Part shown: in pieces, positions 14,713 to 23,584 of the stretch | Numbering within the stretch: position 1 is the stretch's first letter | How the letters are laid out: every line of letters starts with the position of its first letter | Assembly: GCA_016887485.1 (NCBI GenBank) | Contig: CP069394.1 | Span: 2,418,001 to 2,482,000 of the forward strand | Source: Chloroflexota bacterium | GTDB lineage: Bacteria; Chloroflexota; Anaerolineae; Anaerolineales; Anaerolineaceae | DNA length: 64,000 bases | Direction of reading: 5' to 3' | Program-made: the position numbers and the translations under genes | Notes under the pieces: model-generated | Told to the model about the DNA's origin: nothing | Database searches by the model: none | What the model saw: only the letters and a program-made list of their open reading frames with translations

Positions 14713-17025
14713 CTAACGGAAGAAAATGGGGAAGGTCGCCTGGGATGGGAAGGCATCCTTGGAGACGTAAATCACCAGGGCGAAATCCTGATCGGTCTCA
14801 TCACCCAGGTTGGGCACACCGTCCCCGGCAATATTTACGGCTGTCACGGTGAAGGTATAGGTTCCGGCGGGTAGGTTTTCGAGGAAGATGCCTTCGGTGT
14901 TGTTCATGCCATCAGGTGTGATGCCGTTGGCTATCGAAAGCCCGTTGGCGTCAAAATCATTCCCCAGGTAGGTGTCGCCGTTGATCGTGAGGGTGAAATC
15001 CAGGTTGTTGATCCAGGCCGCGGCTGAGGTTGGGAGGTCTTCATCTGCGATGACCGGGCCGGGTGCATCCGTCCAGGCCAGCATGGCATGCAAATACGGA
15101 ACGGGGGCGGGCGAGGTGAAGGTGTAGCTCCAGGTTTCCCCGGTGTTGTCCATAAGGGTTTCCTGGTCAAAATAGATCACAGCCAGATCATCGCTGGGAT
15201 CCAGGACGGCCTCAGCATCCAGGCGCCCCCAACCCTGATAGGAATCGAAGGGATGACCAAGGATTCCACCTTCTGAATTGAAATTCCCCTCAAGGTCATG
15301 CGCCACGGGCAGGAACGCCGCTTTGACCAAGGCCGGGCTGGGATCGCCGCCAAATGCACGGCGATATTTTTCATAGAAGAGTGCGACTGCCCCAGTTACT
15401 TGGGGGGAAGCCATGCTGGTGCCGCATTTTAACCCGTAATCATCGCCAGGGTATGTGGAGTCAACTTCACAGCCAGGCGCAACCAATAGAGGGACGGTTC
15501 TGCCGTCCTGGGCAGGGCCATGAGCAGAATTAGAAGAGATGTCATTAATATTCGACATCTGTGAGCCATCCCAATTCTGTAAATAGGTCGACGCAACAGA
15601 GATGATATTTTTCGCCTCATCAGGCGTACCAAGAGAATAGCCTGTTGCTAAGTTGTAATTATCAATTGAAAGGATGAAGGATAACGGTTGAATACCTTCT
15701 GTTGTGGGATCAGCATCGCGCACGCCGATATCCACCAGGCGGGTATTTATGTCATACCCAAGAGGATAACTGGAAGGTCCCCAACTGTTACCGGAGATCA
15801 CCGCACCATTTTCCACGGATTGGGTCATTAGGGTCAGCATCCCATCAGTTTCCAGATAGGTGGGCTTATAAACCTGTTCCACCAGCCCTGCCCCGGGCGC
15901 CATGCCCAGACCGCGCAGGAACCCGAAGTCATCCATCAGGCCGCTGGCGCCGTCACCAGCCATAATGCCCGCTGTGTGGGTGCCGTGGCTGCTGCTAAGG
16001 CTGCCGCCGCAGGTGGAGCCGGTGCAAGGCAGCATCCGATTGACCAGGTCCGGGTGGGACTCGTCGATACCGCTATCCACGTTGGCGATGACCACGCCCT
16101 CACCGGAGAGATTCACGCTGGCCAGCCAGTTCAGGTAACCGGGCGTGGCGATATTGCTGCCATCCACATTGTTGACATTGACCTGAGTGCTGACTTCGCC
16201 GCGGTCGCCGCCGTCCAACGGGACCGGTTGAATGGTATAGATGCCAAGGAGCCGGGCAACTGAAGGAAGCTGATCGCCGGGGATCAGGAAAGTGGCCAGA
16301 TCAAAATCCGGGTCGGCACCGGTGCTCACAGATTGGAGTTGGCCGCCCAGAAGTTCAATGGCGCTGAGGGTACTATCGAGTCCTGCCTGCGGGAAGATCA
16401 TCACCCGCACCAGCAGGGGTTCTGAATTGAGTGAGAAACCATCAGTGGAGAGGGCATAGGCAGGCAGGTAGTCACCTGTCCAGCGGACCGTATCCAGCGC
16501 ACTGGCCCGAGATAGGGCATTGAGGTTTCCCCAGACGAGATAGGTGTAGGGATGGATGTATTGGATGAGTTCCAATCCGCTGGCTTCCAGTTTCTTCAGC
16601 CAGGCATCCTTGGTGGGACCGTGGAATTGGATCAGGTGCGGTCCGGCTTCAGTGACTGCCCTAGATTGGGAATCTCGATCCGGTTCGACCTGCGGGACGC
16701 CCTCCAGGGGGTCAAAGGATTGACCGCCGAGGGTAAGCGTATAGGGATTGTCGATGGTTTGGTAGTTGATGCCGCTCGAATCCAGGCTGGCCATGTCTGC
16801 GGGGTCCATCACGACCCAGAGGAAACTGCCATAATCGATGATCCGTTGAGGCTGGGCTGCCAGTTGGCTGGTGACGGTATAAGCGGATTGCCCGCTGGCC
16901 TCACTACTCGCCACAGGGATTCGGACAACTACCGCCCCGGATTGTGATTCCGCCGGGGTGGGTGTGGCCGCCAGTGCGAAGAAAAGCAGGCCAAGGATGA
17001 TCCATTGCAGCCATTTCGAGGGCAT
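14713..17025 (-). CDS. Secreted subtilisin-like serine protease (S8)
   Basis: 770 residues. Signal peptide at 1-25 (KWLQWIILGLLFFALAA, then Ala-Glu cleavage region). A long pro-region of about 280 residues precedes the S8 domain. The catalytic triad is present: Asp317 in ANVDSGID, His347 in SSHGTHTAG, Ser537 in GTSMASP; the oxyanion Asn413 is in SGNSWG. A C-terminal beta-rich domain of about 180 residues follows, of the pre-peptidase C-terminal type. The ribosome site CGGAG precedes the ATG. The M23 lipoprotein gene begins 37 bases after the stop, so the two exported hydrolases probably form one operon for wall turnover or polymer degradation. Confidence 0.87.
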   Translation of the reverse strand: MPSKWLQWIILGLLFFALAATPTPAESQSGAVVVRIPVASSEASGQSAYTVTSQLAAQPQRIIDYGSFLWVVMDPADMASLDSSGINYQTIDNPYTLTLGGQSFDPLEGVPQVEPDRDSQSRAVTEAGPHLIQFHGPTKDAWLKKLEASGLELIQYIHPYTYLVWGNLNALSRASALDTVRWTGDYLPAYALSTDGFSLNSEPLLVRVMIFPQAGLDSTLSAIELLGGQLQSVSTGADPDFDLATFLIPGDQLPSVARLLGIYTIQPVPLDGGDRGEVSTQVNVNNVDGSNIATPGYLNWLASVNLSGEGVVIANVDSGIDESHPDLVNRMLPCTGSTCGGSLSSSHGTHTAGIMAGDGASGLMDDFGFLRGLGMAPGAGLVEQVYKPTYLETDGMLTLMTQSVENGAVISGNSWGPSSYPLGYDINTRLVDIGVRDADPTTEGIQPLSFILSIDNYNLATGYSLGTPDEAKNIISVASTYLQNWDGSQMSNINDISSNSAHGPAQDGRTVPLLVAPGCEVDSTYPGDDYGLKCGTSMASPQVTGAVALFYEKYRRAFGGDPSPALVKAAFLPVAHDLEGNFNSEGGILGHPFDSYQGWGRLDAEAVLDPSDDLAVIYFDQETLMDNTGETWSYTFTSPAPVPYLHAMLAWTDAPGPVIADEDLPTSAAAWINNLDFTLTINGDTYLGNDFDANGLSIANGITPDGMNNTEGIFLENLPAGTYTFTVTAVNIAGDGVPNLGDETDQDFALVIYVSKDAFPSQATFPIFFR

Positions 17026-17143
17026 TGAGTCTCCGATTTGGGTTTAATCCAACAGGTTAATCATATATGTAGAAAGTGGAAGGTGCAATATAAGCACCAA
17101 AATATGAGGGGCTAATGAGAATGGGTGACAATACGTGCCACGA

Positions 17144-19078
17144 TCATTCAACCGATAATTCTTCCTCAATGTGGCTCCACTCCGCCATCAGGCTTTCCAT
17201 CATTTGCTGAAGCTTCACGTAATCGTCGCCAAGGCGCAGAACCTCGTCCGGGTCATCGGGAGGCGTCTCCAGTTGGGTTGAAATCTCGGTCTGTTGCTTT
17301 TCGAGAGCCTGCAGTTCCGTTTCGATCTCAGCCAGGCGATGTTGACGCTTCTTCTGCTCGTATTTTGAAAGAGCCTTACCATGTTTGGTCGCTGTTTTGG
17401 TCTTTTTCGGGTGATCGGCTGCCTCAAGGCGGGCCTGTTTTTCAGCCTCAGCCTGCGCTTCCCGTTGGCGATCCTTTTGGGCTTTGAATTGGGTGTAGGA
17501 ACCTTTGAAGACCTGCAGGCGCTGTCCCTGGGGTTCCACTTCCCAAATTTGAGAGGCAAGTGAATCGATCAGATAGCGGTCATGTGAGACCAGCAGGATC
17601 GTCCCGGGGAAATTGGAGAGCACCGATTCGAGCACTTCCTGGGTCGGAAGGTCAAGGTGGTTGGTGGGCTCATCCAGCAGCAAGAGGTTGGCATCGGAAA
17701 GCGAGAGCTTGGCGAGTGCCAAACGACCCCGCTCACCACCTGAAAGGGTGCTGACTCTGCGGAAGACGTCATCGCCGGTGAAGAGGAACTTCGCCAGGAA
17801 ATTGCGCACTTCGGCGGGGAGTAACTGGGGGGCAACGGAATTGATCTCCTGCACCAGGGTGTTGTTGGGGTTTAATCCTTCATGCGCCTGGGCGAAATAG
17901 CCAATTTCCAGGCTTGCACCGAGTTGCGTTGTCCCGGTATAAGGTGGGATCTGCTCCAGAATGGTCTTAAGGAAGGTGGTCTTGCCTGCGCCATTGGGCC
18001 CGATGATGGCAGCACACTCCTGTCGCATCAGCACCAGGTCCGGGCAGTCAAAGAGCGGCCGGCCCTCATCATGATAACCGACCTGCAGGCTGTGGGTGCG
18101 CAGCACCAGGTCACCGGAGCGGCCCTTGGTGTTCAGGTTGATGTGCATCCGCCGGGGTTCATTGGGGGGCGGGGCCAGACGGGCATCTTCCAGCAGGCGT
18201 TCCAACCTGCGCTGGCGTCCCTTAGCCTGGTTGGTGTTCTGACCGGCGATATTGCGCCGGATGAATTCCTGTTCTTTTTCAATGAAAGCGGTTTGGGCCT
18301 CATATTCCGCCAAACGACGGGCATAGCGTTCTTCCCGCTGGGTCAGGTAGGCGGAATAGTTGCCGCGGTAGACCTCGAGAGCGGGCGTCATCTCCCAGAC
18401 GGTTTGTGCCACCTGGTCCAGGAAGTAACGGTCATGCGAGACAACCACCAGTGCGCCATCCCAATCCTTGAGGAAGGATTCCAGCCATTCCACGGCCTGG
18501 ATGTCGAGGTGGTTGGTGGGCTCATCGAGCATTAAAAGGTCAGGGCTTTCCAGCAGCAGCTGGGCGAGCAAGGCGCGGGTGCGCTGGCCGCCGGAGAGCT
18601 GTCGGATTGGGCGGTGATAATCTTTTTCGTCAAAACCCAACCCTGTGAGAGTCTGCTTGATCCGAACTTCATAGGTATAGCCACCCAGGCGCTCAAAGGT
18701 TTGTTCCAGTGCGCCGTAGCGAGCAACGGCCTCTTCGGCTTGTTCGGGGGCCGACATGGCGGCCATGCAGTCTTCCAGTTCGGCCTGCATTGTGATCAGG
18801 TCCGCAAAGGAGCTCAGGCAGGATTGCCAAAGAGTGCCTTCCTCTATGAGGGTGGCTTCCTGCGGGAGGTAGCCGACGGTCAGGTCTTTGGCCTGTTGGA
18901 TGGTGCCGCTGGAGGGGACATCTTCGCCCAGCAGTATCCGCAGCAGGGTGGTCTTGCCCACGCCGTTCGCCCCAACAATCGCGATCCTGGCGCGTTGGGG
19001 AATCGAAAGTGAGAGCCCGTCGAAGATATCGTCCGGCCCGAAGGACTTTGAAAGGTTGTTTGCGGTCAACAGTGACAT
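17144..19078 (-). CDS. ABC-F family ATPase (Uup/YdiF type)
   Basis: Two ATP-binding cassettes without membrane helices, 644 residues from the ATG at 19078. First cassette: Walker A GANGVGKTT, signature LSGGQRTRALLAQ. Second: Walker A GPNGAGKTT, signature LSGGERGRLALAK. They are joined by the long helical ABC-F linker, and the last 90 residues form a charged coiled coil, typical of the Uup/YdiF branch. ABC-F proteins bind the ribosomal E site and relieve stalling; some give antibiotic resistance. The start at 19105 would add nine residues and has no ribosome site, so I prefer MSLLTANN. It stands alone. Confidence 0.88.
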   Translation of the reverse strand: MSLLTANNLSKSFGPDDIFDGLSLSIPQRARIAIVGANGVGKTTLLRILLGEDVPSSGTIQQAKDLTVGYLPQEATLIEEGTLWQSCLSSFADLITMQAELEDCMAAMSAPEQAEEAVARYGALEQTFERLGGYTYEVRIKQTLTGLGFDEKDYHRPIRQLSGGQRTRALLAQLLLESPDLLMLDEPTNHLDIQAVEWLESFLKDWDGALVVVSHDRYFLDQVAQTVWEMTPALEVYRGNYSAYLTQREERYARRLAEYEAQTAFIEKEQEFIRRNIAGQNTNQAKGRQRRLERLLEDARLAPPPNEPRRMHINLNTKGRSGDLVLRTHSLQVGYHDEGRPLFDCPDLVLMRQECAAIIGPNGAGKTTFLKTILEQIPPYTGTTQLGASLEIGYFAQAHEGLNPNNTLVQEINSVAPQLLPAEVRNFLAKFLFTGDDVFRRVSTLSGGERGRLALAKLSLSDANLLLLDEPTNHLDLPTQEVLESVLSNFPGTILLVSHDRYLIDSLASQIWEVEPQGQRLQVFKGSYTQFKAQKDRQREAQAEAEKQARLEAADHPKKTKTATKHGKALSKYEQKKRQHRLAEIETELQALEKQQTEISTQLETPPDDPDEVLRLGDDYVKLQQMMESLMAEWSHIEEELSVE

Positions 19079-19199
19079 GCCTGAAAGTATACCATCGAGG
19101 GGCAACGCGATGATGTGCGAAGAAGGAAATCCGGGGGTGGTAATGCGGTTATAACACGTGTGTCATACGATGTGCTTGGAGTACCCTACGAATGGTTGT

Positions 19200-19273
19200 G
19201 ATGTAGGGGCGGCTCTCTGTGGCCGCCCCATGGTGAGATTGTCATGTGCGCTGCGCGGCACATGACCTACATC
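19200..19273. repeat. 74-bp cruciform-like element with nested hairpins
   Basis: An outer 8-bp stem GATGTAGG/CCTACATC (19200-19207 and 19266-19273) encloses two perfect hairpins: GGGGCGGC/GCCGCCCC (19206-19229) and GTCATGTGC/GCACATGAC (19241-19266). The small overlaps between arms mean they compete or stack. No coding potential. It resembles a non-autonomous palindromic intergenic repeat. Confidence 0.6.
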
Positions 19274-19308
19274 TCAATAAAACTTCAACCAGTTAAAAAC
19301 CTGCCACA

Positions 19309-19324
19309 TGGTAGAATCGAAAGC
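19309..19324 (+). promoter_or_regulatory. Extended -10 promoter abutting the flippase-like gene
   Basis: TGGTAGAAT (19309-19317) is followed by seven bases and then the ATG at 19325. There is no ribosome site. This is the same arrangement as at murI and suggests a leaderless mRNA. Confidence 0.45.
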
Positions 19325-20380
19325 ATGAAACGAAATACAAAACAATGGCTTTTTTGGGTGGGATTACTGATTTCGGTTGTTTTCCTCTACCTGGCATTTA
19401 GGAAGATTGACTACCAGGAGTTATGGTCCACTCTGGTGACCGTGCGTTACTGGTGGCTCTTACCAGGCCTGGCGATCTACTTCGTGGGCGTCCTTGTGCG
19501 CACCTGGCGCTGGCAACTGCTGCTCAATCCGCTCAAGAAAGCATCGATCAAAACGCTCTTCCCGATCATCAACATTGGCTATATGGGCAATAACGTTTTC
19601 CCGCTGCGGATGGGCGAAGTGCTGCGGGCCGTGGTTCTCAAGCGGCGTGAGTCTGTCTCCATCTCTGGCAGTCTGGCGACCATTGTTGTCGAGCGCATCT
19701 TTGATGCCGTGGTGGTCATGGGTTTTGTCCTGCTGAACCTGGGTGAGCTAACCTCTCTGCCTGGCAGTGGCGTTTTTGCCCAGTTGGGCAGCGTGGCAAC
19801 CTGGGCGGTGGCGATCTTCCTGGCAGGGTTGGCCGTTTTTGTGTTGATCGCGGTCTTCCCGAAACCAGCTCAAAAGGTGATCCACGGGGTGATCCAAAAG
19901 ATCGTTCCCGAACGAGGACGTAAACCTTTGATTGATGTGGCCGACAAGTTCCTGGATGGCCTGATGAGCCTGCGCTCTCCCGCACAGGCTTTGATGATCC
20001 TGTTGAGCTCGATCCTGATCTGGCTGTTGGAAACGGGCCTTTATTGGAGTGTTGATCAGGCGCTGGGGCTGGGGCTGAATTTCGGCCAGTTGATGCTGCT
20101 GAATGGCGTGGTCAATCTGGTTCTGCTGGTCCCGGCGGCGCCGGGCGGCCTGGGTACCTTTGACGCCGCCTGCCGTGCTATGCTGGAAGCCTATGGCATT
20201 GCTGCCGAGGGAGCGCTGGGTTATGCCCTCGTCCTGCGGATTGCCCTCTGGGTGCCGATCACGGTTGTCGGCGCGGTCTATTTCATCCGTGAAGGCTTGA
20301 AATGGACGACCGATGTGGACCAGATGGAAGCTCAGGCCGATATTGAACCCCTTGATGACAAAACTGAATTGAAGGATTAA
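19325..20380 (+). CDS. Lysylphosphatidylglycerol synthetase/flippase-like membrane protein (UPF0104)
   Basis: 351 residues from ATG 19325, with about eight membrane helices and the family pattern of COG0392: an early FRKIDYQELW, then LVRTWRWQLLL, the GNNVFPLRMGEVLRAVVL stretch (about 89-106), and a late VPAAPGGLGTFDAA. This is the membrane part of MprF-type proteins without the lysyltransferase domain. Such proteins are thought to move lipids or lipid-linked sugars across the membrane. A longer start at 19244 would run through the palindromic element, so I reject it. The FAD oxidoreductase begins 4 bases after the stop, so the two form an operon. Confidence 0.82.
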   Translation: MKRNTKQWLFWVGLLISVVFLYLAFRKIDYQELWSTLVTVRYWWLLPGLAIYFVGVLVRTWRWQLLLNPLKKASIKTLFPIINIGYMGNNVFPLRMGEVLRAVVLKRRESVSISGSLATIVVERIFDAVVVMGFVLLNLGELTSLPGSGVFAQLGSVATWAVAIFLAGLAVFVLIAVFPKPAQKVIHGVIQKIVPERGRKPLIDVADKFLDGLMSLRSPAQALMILLSSILIWLLETGLYWSVDQALGLGLNFGQLMLLNGVVNLVLLVPAAPGGLGTFDAACRAMLEAYGIAAEGALGYALVLRIALWVPITVVGAVYFIREGLKWTTDVDQMEAQADIEPLDDKTELKD

Positions 20381-20384
20381 GGTA

Positions 20385-21701
20385 ATGACAACGAACAAAC
20401 AACAGGCGGCCGTGATTGGCGCCGGGATTGGCGGTATGGCCGCGGCCTATGACCTGGCCCGGGCGGGTAAGCAGGTTACCATCTATGAAGCCTCGGATCA
20501 TGTCGGTGGATTGGCCGCCGGTTTCAAGGAACCCGAGTGGGATTGGTCAGTTGAGCGTTTTTATCACCACTGGTTCCATTCCGATGAGCATATGCTGGGA
20601 CTGATTGAGGAATTGGGCTGGACAGATAAAGTCCTATTCCCGCGTCCCGTCACGGTGATGTATGACAAGGGAGAATTCCGCCCCTTTGATTCGATCCTTA
20701 ACGCACTGCTCTACCCCGGACTGGGTTGGGGCATCAATAAGATCCGCTTTGGGCTGGTGGGCTTATATCTGCGATTGACCAATAACTGGCAGTCGCTTGA
20801 AAAGACGACCGTGGATGCCTGGATGCGGAAATGGGCCGGCAATAAGGTCTATGAGTCGATGTGGGAGCCGATGATGATCGGCAAGTTTGGTGAGGAATAT
20901 GCCAAGGTGGTGAACATGGCCTGGATGTGGGCGCGGCTGCATGCCCGCACCACCCGGCTGGGCACTTTCGAAGGCGGTTTCCAGGCCTTTGCCGACCAGC
21001 TGGCGGAACGGCTGCAAGAGATGGGTGTGGTGCTGAAATTAAATACAGCCATTCAATCCATTGAGTCCACTGAAGATGGAAAAGTGCGGGTCTTGACGGA
21101 ACAGGAAGATGCCGTCTACGATCAGGCTCTGGCAACGACCTCCCCGGCGCTGTTGGCGAAGCTTGCCCCATCGCTGCCCGAAAGATATCTGGACGGTCTG
21201 CTGTCATTGAAGAGCATGGGTGCGGTGGTGATGGTCTTATCGCTTAAGCACCAACTTTCCAAGCAGGGTTACTATTGGTACAACATCCCCAAGAACGTGG
21301 GGTATCCGTTCCTCTCGTTGGTGGAGCATACCAATTTCCTTCCCTCTGAACATTTCGGTGGTGATCACATCCTTTATATTGGCGATTACCTGCCCCAGGA
21401 CCATGAGAACTTTGAGCTTTCCAAAGAAGAGATCCTGGTTAAGTTCATGCCGCATCTGGTCAAGTTCAACCCGGACTTCAAACCGGATTGGGTCAAAAAG
21501 ACCTGGCTGTTCCGCACGCGTTATGCCCAGCCTGTGCCGCTGGTTGACCATTCGCAAAATATCCCCGCGATTCAAACCCCGCTGGAGGGCCTTTATTTTG
21601 CCAGTATGAGCCAGGTTTACCCCTGGGATCGGGGTACGAACTTCGCTGTGGAGATTGGGCGCAGGGCTGCCGGAATGATGGTTAAGGACTCAGAAGGCTG
21701 A
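20385..21701 (+). CDS. FAD-dependent oxidoreductase of the amine oxidase / UDP-galactopyranose mutase-like group
   Basis: 438 residues. The N-terminal dinucleotide-binding motif AAVIGAGIGGMAAAYDLARAG (about 8-28), the acidic strand end VTIYEASDHVGG, and the C-terminal FAD motif GLYFASMSQVYPWDRGTNFAVEIGR (about 400-424) are all present. Sequences of this type are often annotated as protoporphyrinogen oxidase-like, but no haem gene is near. Close coupling to the flippase-like gene (4-base gap, AAGG ribosome site) suggests a role in membrane lipid or glycolipid modification; this is an inference. Desaturation or sugar isomerisation would both fit the fold. Confidence 0.78.
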   Translation: MTTNKQQAAVIGAGIGGMAAAYDLARAGKQVTIYEASDHVGGLAAGFKEPEWDWSVERFYHHWFHSDEHMLGLIEELGWTDKVLFPRPVTVMYDKGEFRPFDSILNALLYPGLGWGINKIRFGLVGLYLRLTNNWQSLEKTTVDAWMRKWAGNKVYESMWEPMMIGKFGEEYAKVVNMAWMWARLHARTTRLGTFEGGFQAFADQLAERLQEMGVVLKLNTAIQSIESTEDGKVRVLTEQEDAVYDQALATTSPALLAKLAPSLPERYLDGLLSLKSMGAVVMVLSLKHQLSKQGYYWYNIPKNVGYPFLSLVEHTNFLPSEHFGGDHILYIGDYLPQDHENFELSKEEILVKFMPHLVKFNPDFKPDWVKKTWLFRTRYAQPVPLVDHSQNIPAIQTPLEGLYFASMSQVYPWDRGTNFAVEIGRRAAGMMVKDSEG

Positions 21702-21804
21702 TTCCAGAATCTGAATCTAATTTTCGAACATTTGAGCATTAAAGCGGGCAACCTAGAATCGGCAGATCCCCAATATACGCCATTATTTCTACCCGAGAGA
21801 ATTT

Positions 21805-21824
21805 ACCCCCCATATATGGGGGGT
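21805..21824. repeat. 20-bp perfect palindrome upstream of dnaA
   Basis: ACCCCCCATATATGGGGGGT is self-complementary over its whole length. It lies 103 bases after the oxidoreductase stop and has no T-run behind it, so it is not a normal terminator. It could be a protein-binding site or a dispersed repeat. Confidence 0.7.
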
Positions 21825-21905
21825 TAGAGGGGACTCTATCTGCTAATAGGGCGACTCATAGTTAGACAAAGTGATCAAATATTTTATATAAAAAGAGTCA
21901 TATTT

Positions 21906-21942
21906 TTTAAGGTCAGGCCTTCTTAAAGAATCTCTTTTTTTT
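21906..21942 (+). terminator. Probable terminator of the flippase/oxidoreductase operon
   Basis: TTTAAGG (21906-21912) pairs with CCTTcTTAAA (21918-21927) with one bulged base, and a T8 run follows at 21935-21942. It lies upstream of the dnaA promoter. Confidence 0.5.
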
Positions 21943-21964
21943 AGCAAAAATGGACTGAATCCGC

Positions 21965-21993
21965 TTGAGACGAATCGGGTTGTCTGTTAAAAT
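21965..21993 (+). promoter_or_regulatory. dnaA promoter
   Basis: TTGAGA (21965-21970), a 17-base spacer, TAAAAT (21988-21993). Transcription would begin near 22000, giving a leader of about 180 bases to dnaA. I found no TTATCCACA-type DnaA boxes in 21702-22180. Confidence 0.65.
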
Positions 21994-22077
21994 ACATGAT
22001 ACAAACTGATTGAGCGGGCGACTAAACTCATTGGTACGATAGCAATATTATTATTAAACTTAGTCGAATTACCTCCG

Positions 22078-22110
22078 CCACTGGTAGGTTTTTACAGTGG
22101 TGTTTTTTTG
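22078..22110 (+). promoter_or_regulatory. Terminator-like hairpin in the dnaA leader
   Basis: CCACTG (22078-22083) and CAGTGG (22095-22100) form a 6-bp stem with an 11-base loop, followed by TGTTTTTTTG. It lies inside the predicted dnaA leader, about 70 bases before the ATG. An upstream GACTAA/TTAGTC pair (22020-22025, 22060-22065) could form a second stem. It could act as an attenuator. Confidence 0.5.
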
Positions 22111-22180
22111 TCAAACTTATTGTTATTGGACTTATTGCGCATAGTGGTACATTGCGGCACTGGACTGAGAGGAGAACTTC

Positions 22181-23533
22181 ATGAAAGCAGAACATGCCTG
22201 GCAAGCGACATTAGGTCAGCTTCAATTGGAGATGTCCAAGGCATCCTTTGATACCTGGGTCCGCAGTGCAGAATTTCTCAATTACGACGAAGAAGAACAT
22301 ATTGTTGAGGTCGGCGTTAAAAACGCTTATGCCAAAGATTGGATTGATGACCGGCTGAGTGCCAAAATGAAACGCTTGCTGACCGGCATGATCGGCACAC
22401 CGGTGGAAATCAAGGTCAGGGTTTGGTCGGTAACAACCCCGTCCCCAACCACACCTGAACCTGTCGTTACCACGGTTCACGCTCAGACGGGTTCAGCCAC
22501 CCAGAACACCAACATCAACCCACGCTATCGCTTTGATAATTTCGTGGTTGGTTCCAATAACCGACTGGCCCATGCGGCCTGTCAGGCTGTGGCAGAAAGC
22601 CCGGCTCGTGCCTATAACCCACTGTTCCTCTATGGCGGCGTCGGTTTGGGCAAGACTCACCTGCTGCATGCGATTGGGAATGCCTGCCAGCCTGCTGGGT
22701 TGAACGTACTTTATGTCTCCTCAGAAGAATTTACCAATGACCTGATCAATGCCATCCGCACGCATACCACTCCTGCTTTTCGGGGGAAATATCGCCAGGT
22801 GGATGTGCTGTTGATTGATGATATTCAATTCATTGCAGGCAAGGAATCGACCCAGGAAGAATTTTTCCACACCTTCAACACCCTCCACGGGCAGAACAAG
22901 CAGCTCGTGATTTCCTCTGACCGCTCACCCAAGGCTTTGGGTGCACTGGAAGAACGGCTGCGGTCCCGTTTTGAATGGGGCCTCACAGCCGATGTGCAGG
23001 CGCCGGATGTTGAGACCCGCTTGGCCATTTTGCGGACCAAGACGGATCGCGCCGGACGGAACGTCCCCGCTGAAATTATGGAATTCATTGCCCGTCAGGT
23101 GCAGTCCAACATTCGTGAGTTGGAAGGCGCACTCAATCGGGTTTTGGCCTATTCAGACCTGAGCGGCATCCCGCTGACTTTGGAAATGACCCAGAACGCG
23201 CTGATTGACTTCCTGCCGCAGGGCACGGATTTGCAGCCTGATGACGTGCTGCACGCCGTCAGCCGCACCTTTGGCGTATCTGAAGAACGGTTACTTGGTC
23301 GGGAACGCACCCGCGAGGTCGCTCTGCCCCGCCAGATCGCCATGTATCTGATGCGCGAAGAGGGTGGCGTCTCCCTGCCGCAAATTGGGGACTTTGTCGG
23401 CGGACGGGATCACACCACGGTGCTCTATGCCTGTGACAAGGTCAATGATCTGATGGAAACGGATGACCGTCTGCGCCGCCAGGTTTCGCAGATCCGTGAG
23501 CAACTATATGGGCGGGTCGGCGTACCAGCCTAA
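22181..23533 (+). CDS. dnaA: Chromosomal replication initiator DnaA
   Basis: 450 residues with all four DnaA domains: N-terminal interaction domain (1-90), a short linker, AAA+ domain with Walker A GGVGLGKTHLL and Walker B LLIDDIQF, and the C-terminal DNA-binding domain with signature GGRDHTTVLYACDKV near residue 407 (usual form GRDHSTV). The ribosome site GAGAGGAG precedes the ATG. Neither dnaN, recF, rpmH nor gyrB lies next to it, so dnaA is isolated here. The upstream 480 bp is AT-rich but has no recognisable box cluster, so I do not call an origin. Confidence 0.96.
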   Translation: MKAEHAWQATLGQLQLEMSKASFDTWVRSAEFLNYDEEEHIVEVGVKNAYAKDWIDDRLSAKMKRLLTGMIGTPVEIKVRVWSVTTPSPTTPEPVVTTVHAQTGSATQNTNINPRYRFDNFVVGSNNRLAHAACQAVAESPARAYNPLFLYGGVGLGKTHLLHAIGNACQPAGLNVLYVSSEEFTNDLINAIRTHTTPAFRGKYRQVDVLLIDDIQFIAGKESTQEEFFHTFNTLHGQNKQLVISSDRSPKALGALEERLRSRFEWGLTADVQAPDVETRLAILRTKTDRAGRNVPAEIMEFIARQVQSNIRELEGALNRVLAYSDLSGIPLTLEMTQNALIDFLPQGTDLQPDDVLHAVSRTFGVSEERLLGRERTREVALPRQIAMYLMREEGGVSLPQIGDFVGGRDHTTVLYACDKVNDLMETDDRLRRQVSQIREQLYGRVGVPA

Positions 23534-23547
23534 GCATAGCGGTTCAT

Positions 23548-23577
23548 TCGACATGGGGGAAATGGATGTTATATAAT
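23548..23577 (+). promoter_or_regulatory. Promoter abutting the DMT exporter start
   Basis: TCGACA (23548-23553), an 18-base spacer, TATAAT (23572-23577). Only seven bases separate it from the ATG at 23585, again with no ribosome site, indicating a probable leaderless mRNA. Confidence 0.5.
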
Positions 23578-23584
23578 TTTGGTA

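Noticed and set aside
20385-21701. Protoporphyrinogen oxidase
   Set aside because: The FAD motifs fit the wider amine oxidase group; operon linkage is to a lipid flippase-like gene and there is no haem context.
21702-22180. Replication origin upstream of dnaA
   Set aside because: The stretch is AT-rich, but I could find no cluster of TTATCCACA-like boxes and dnaN is not adjacent. Needs a skew plot.
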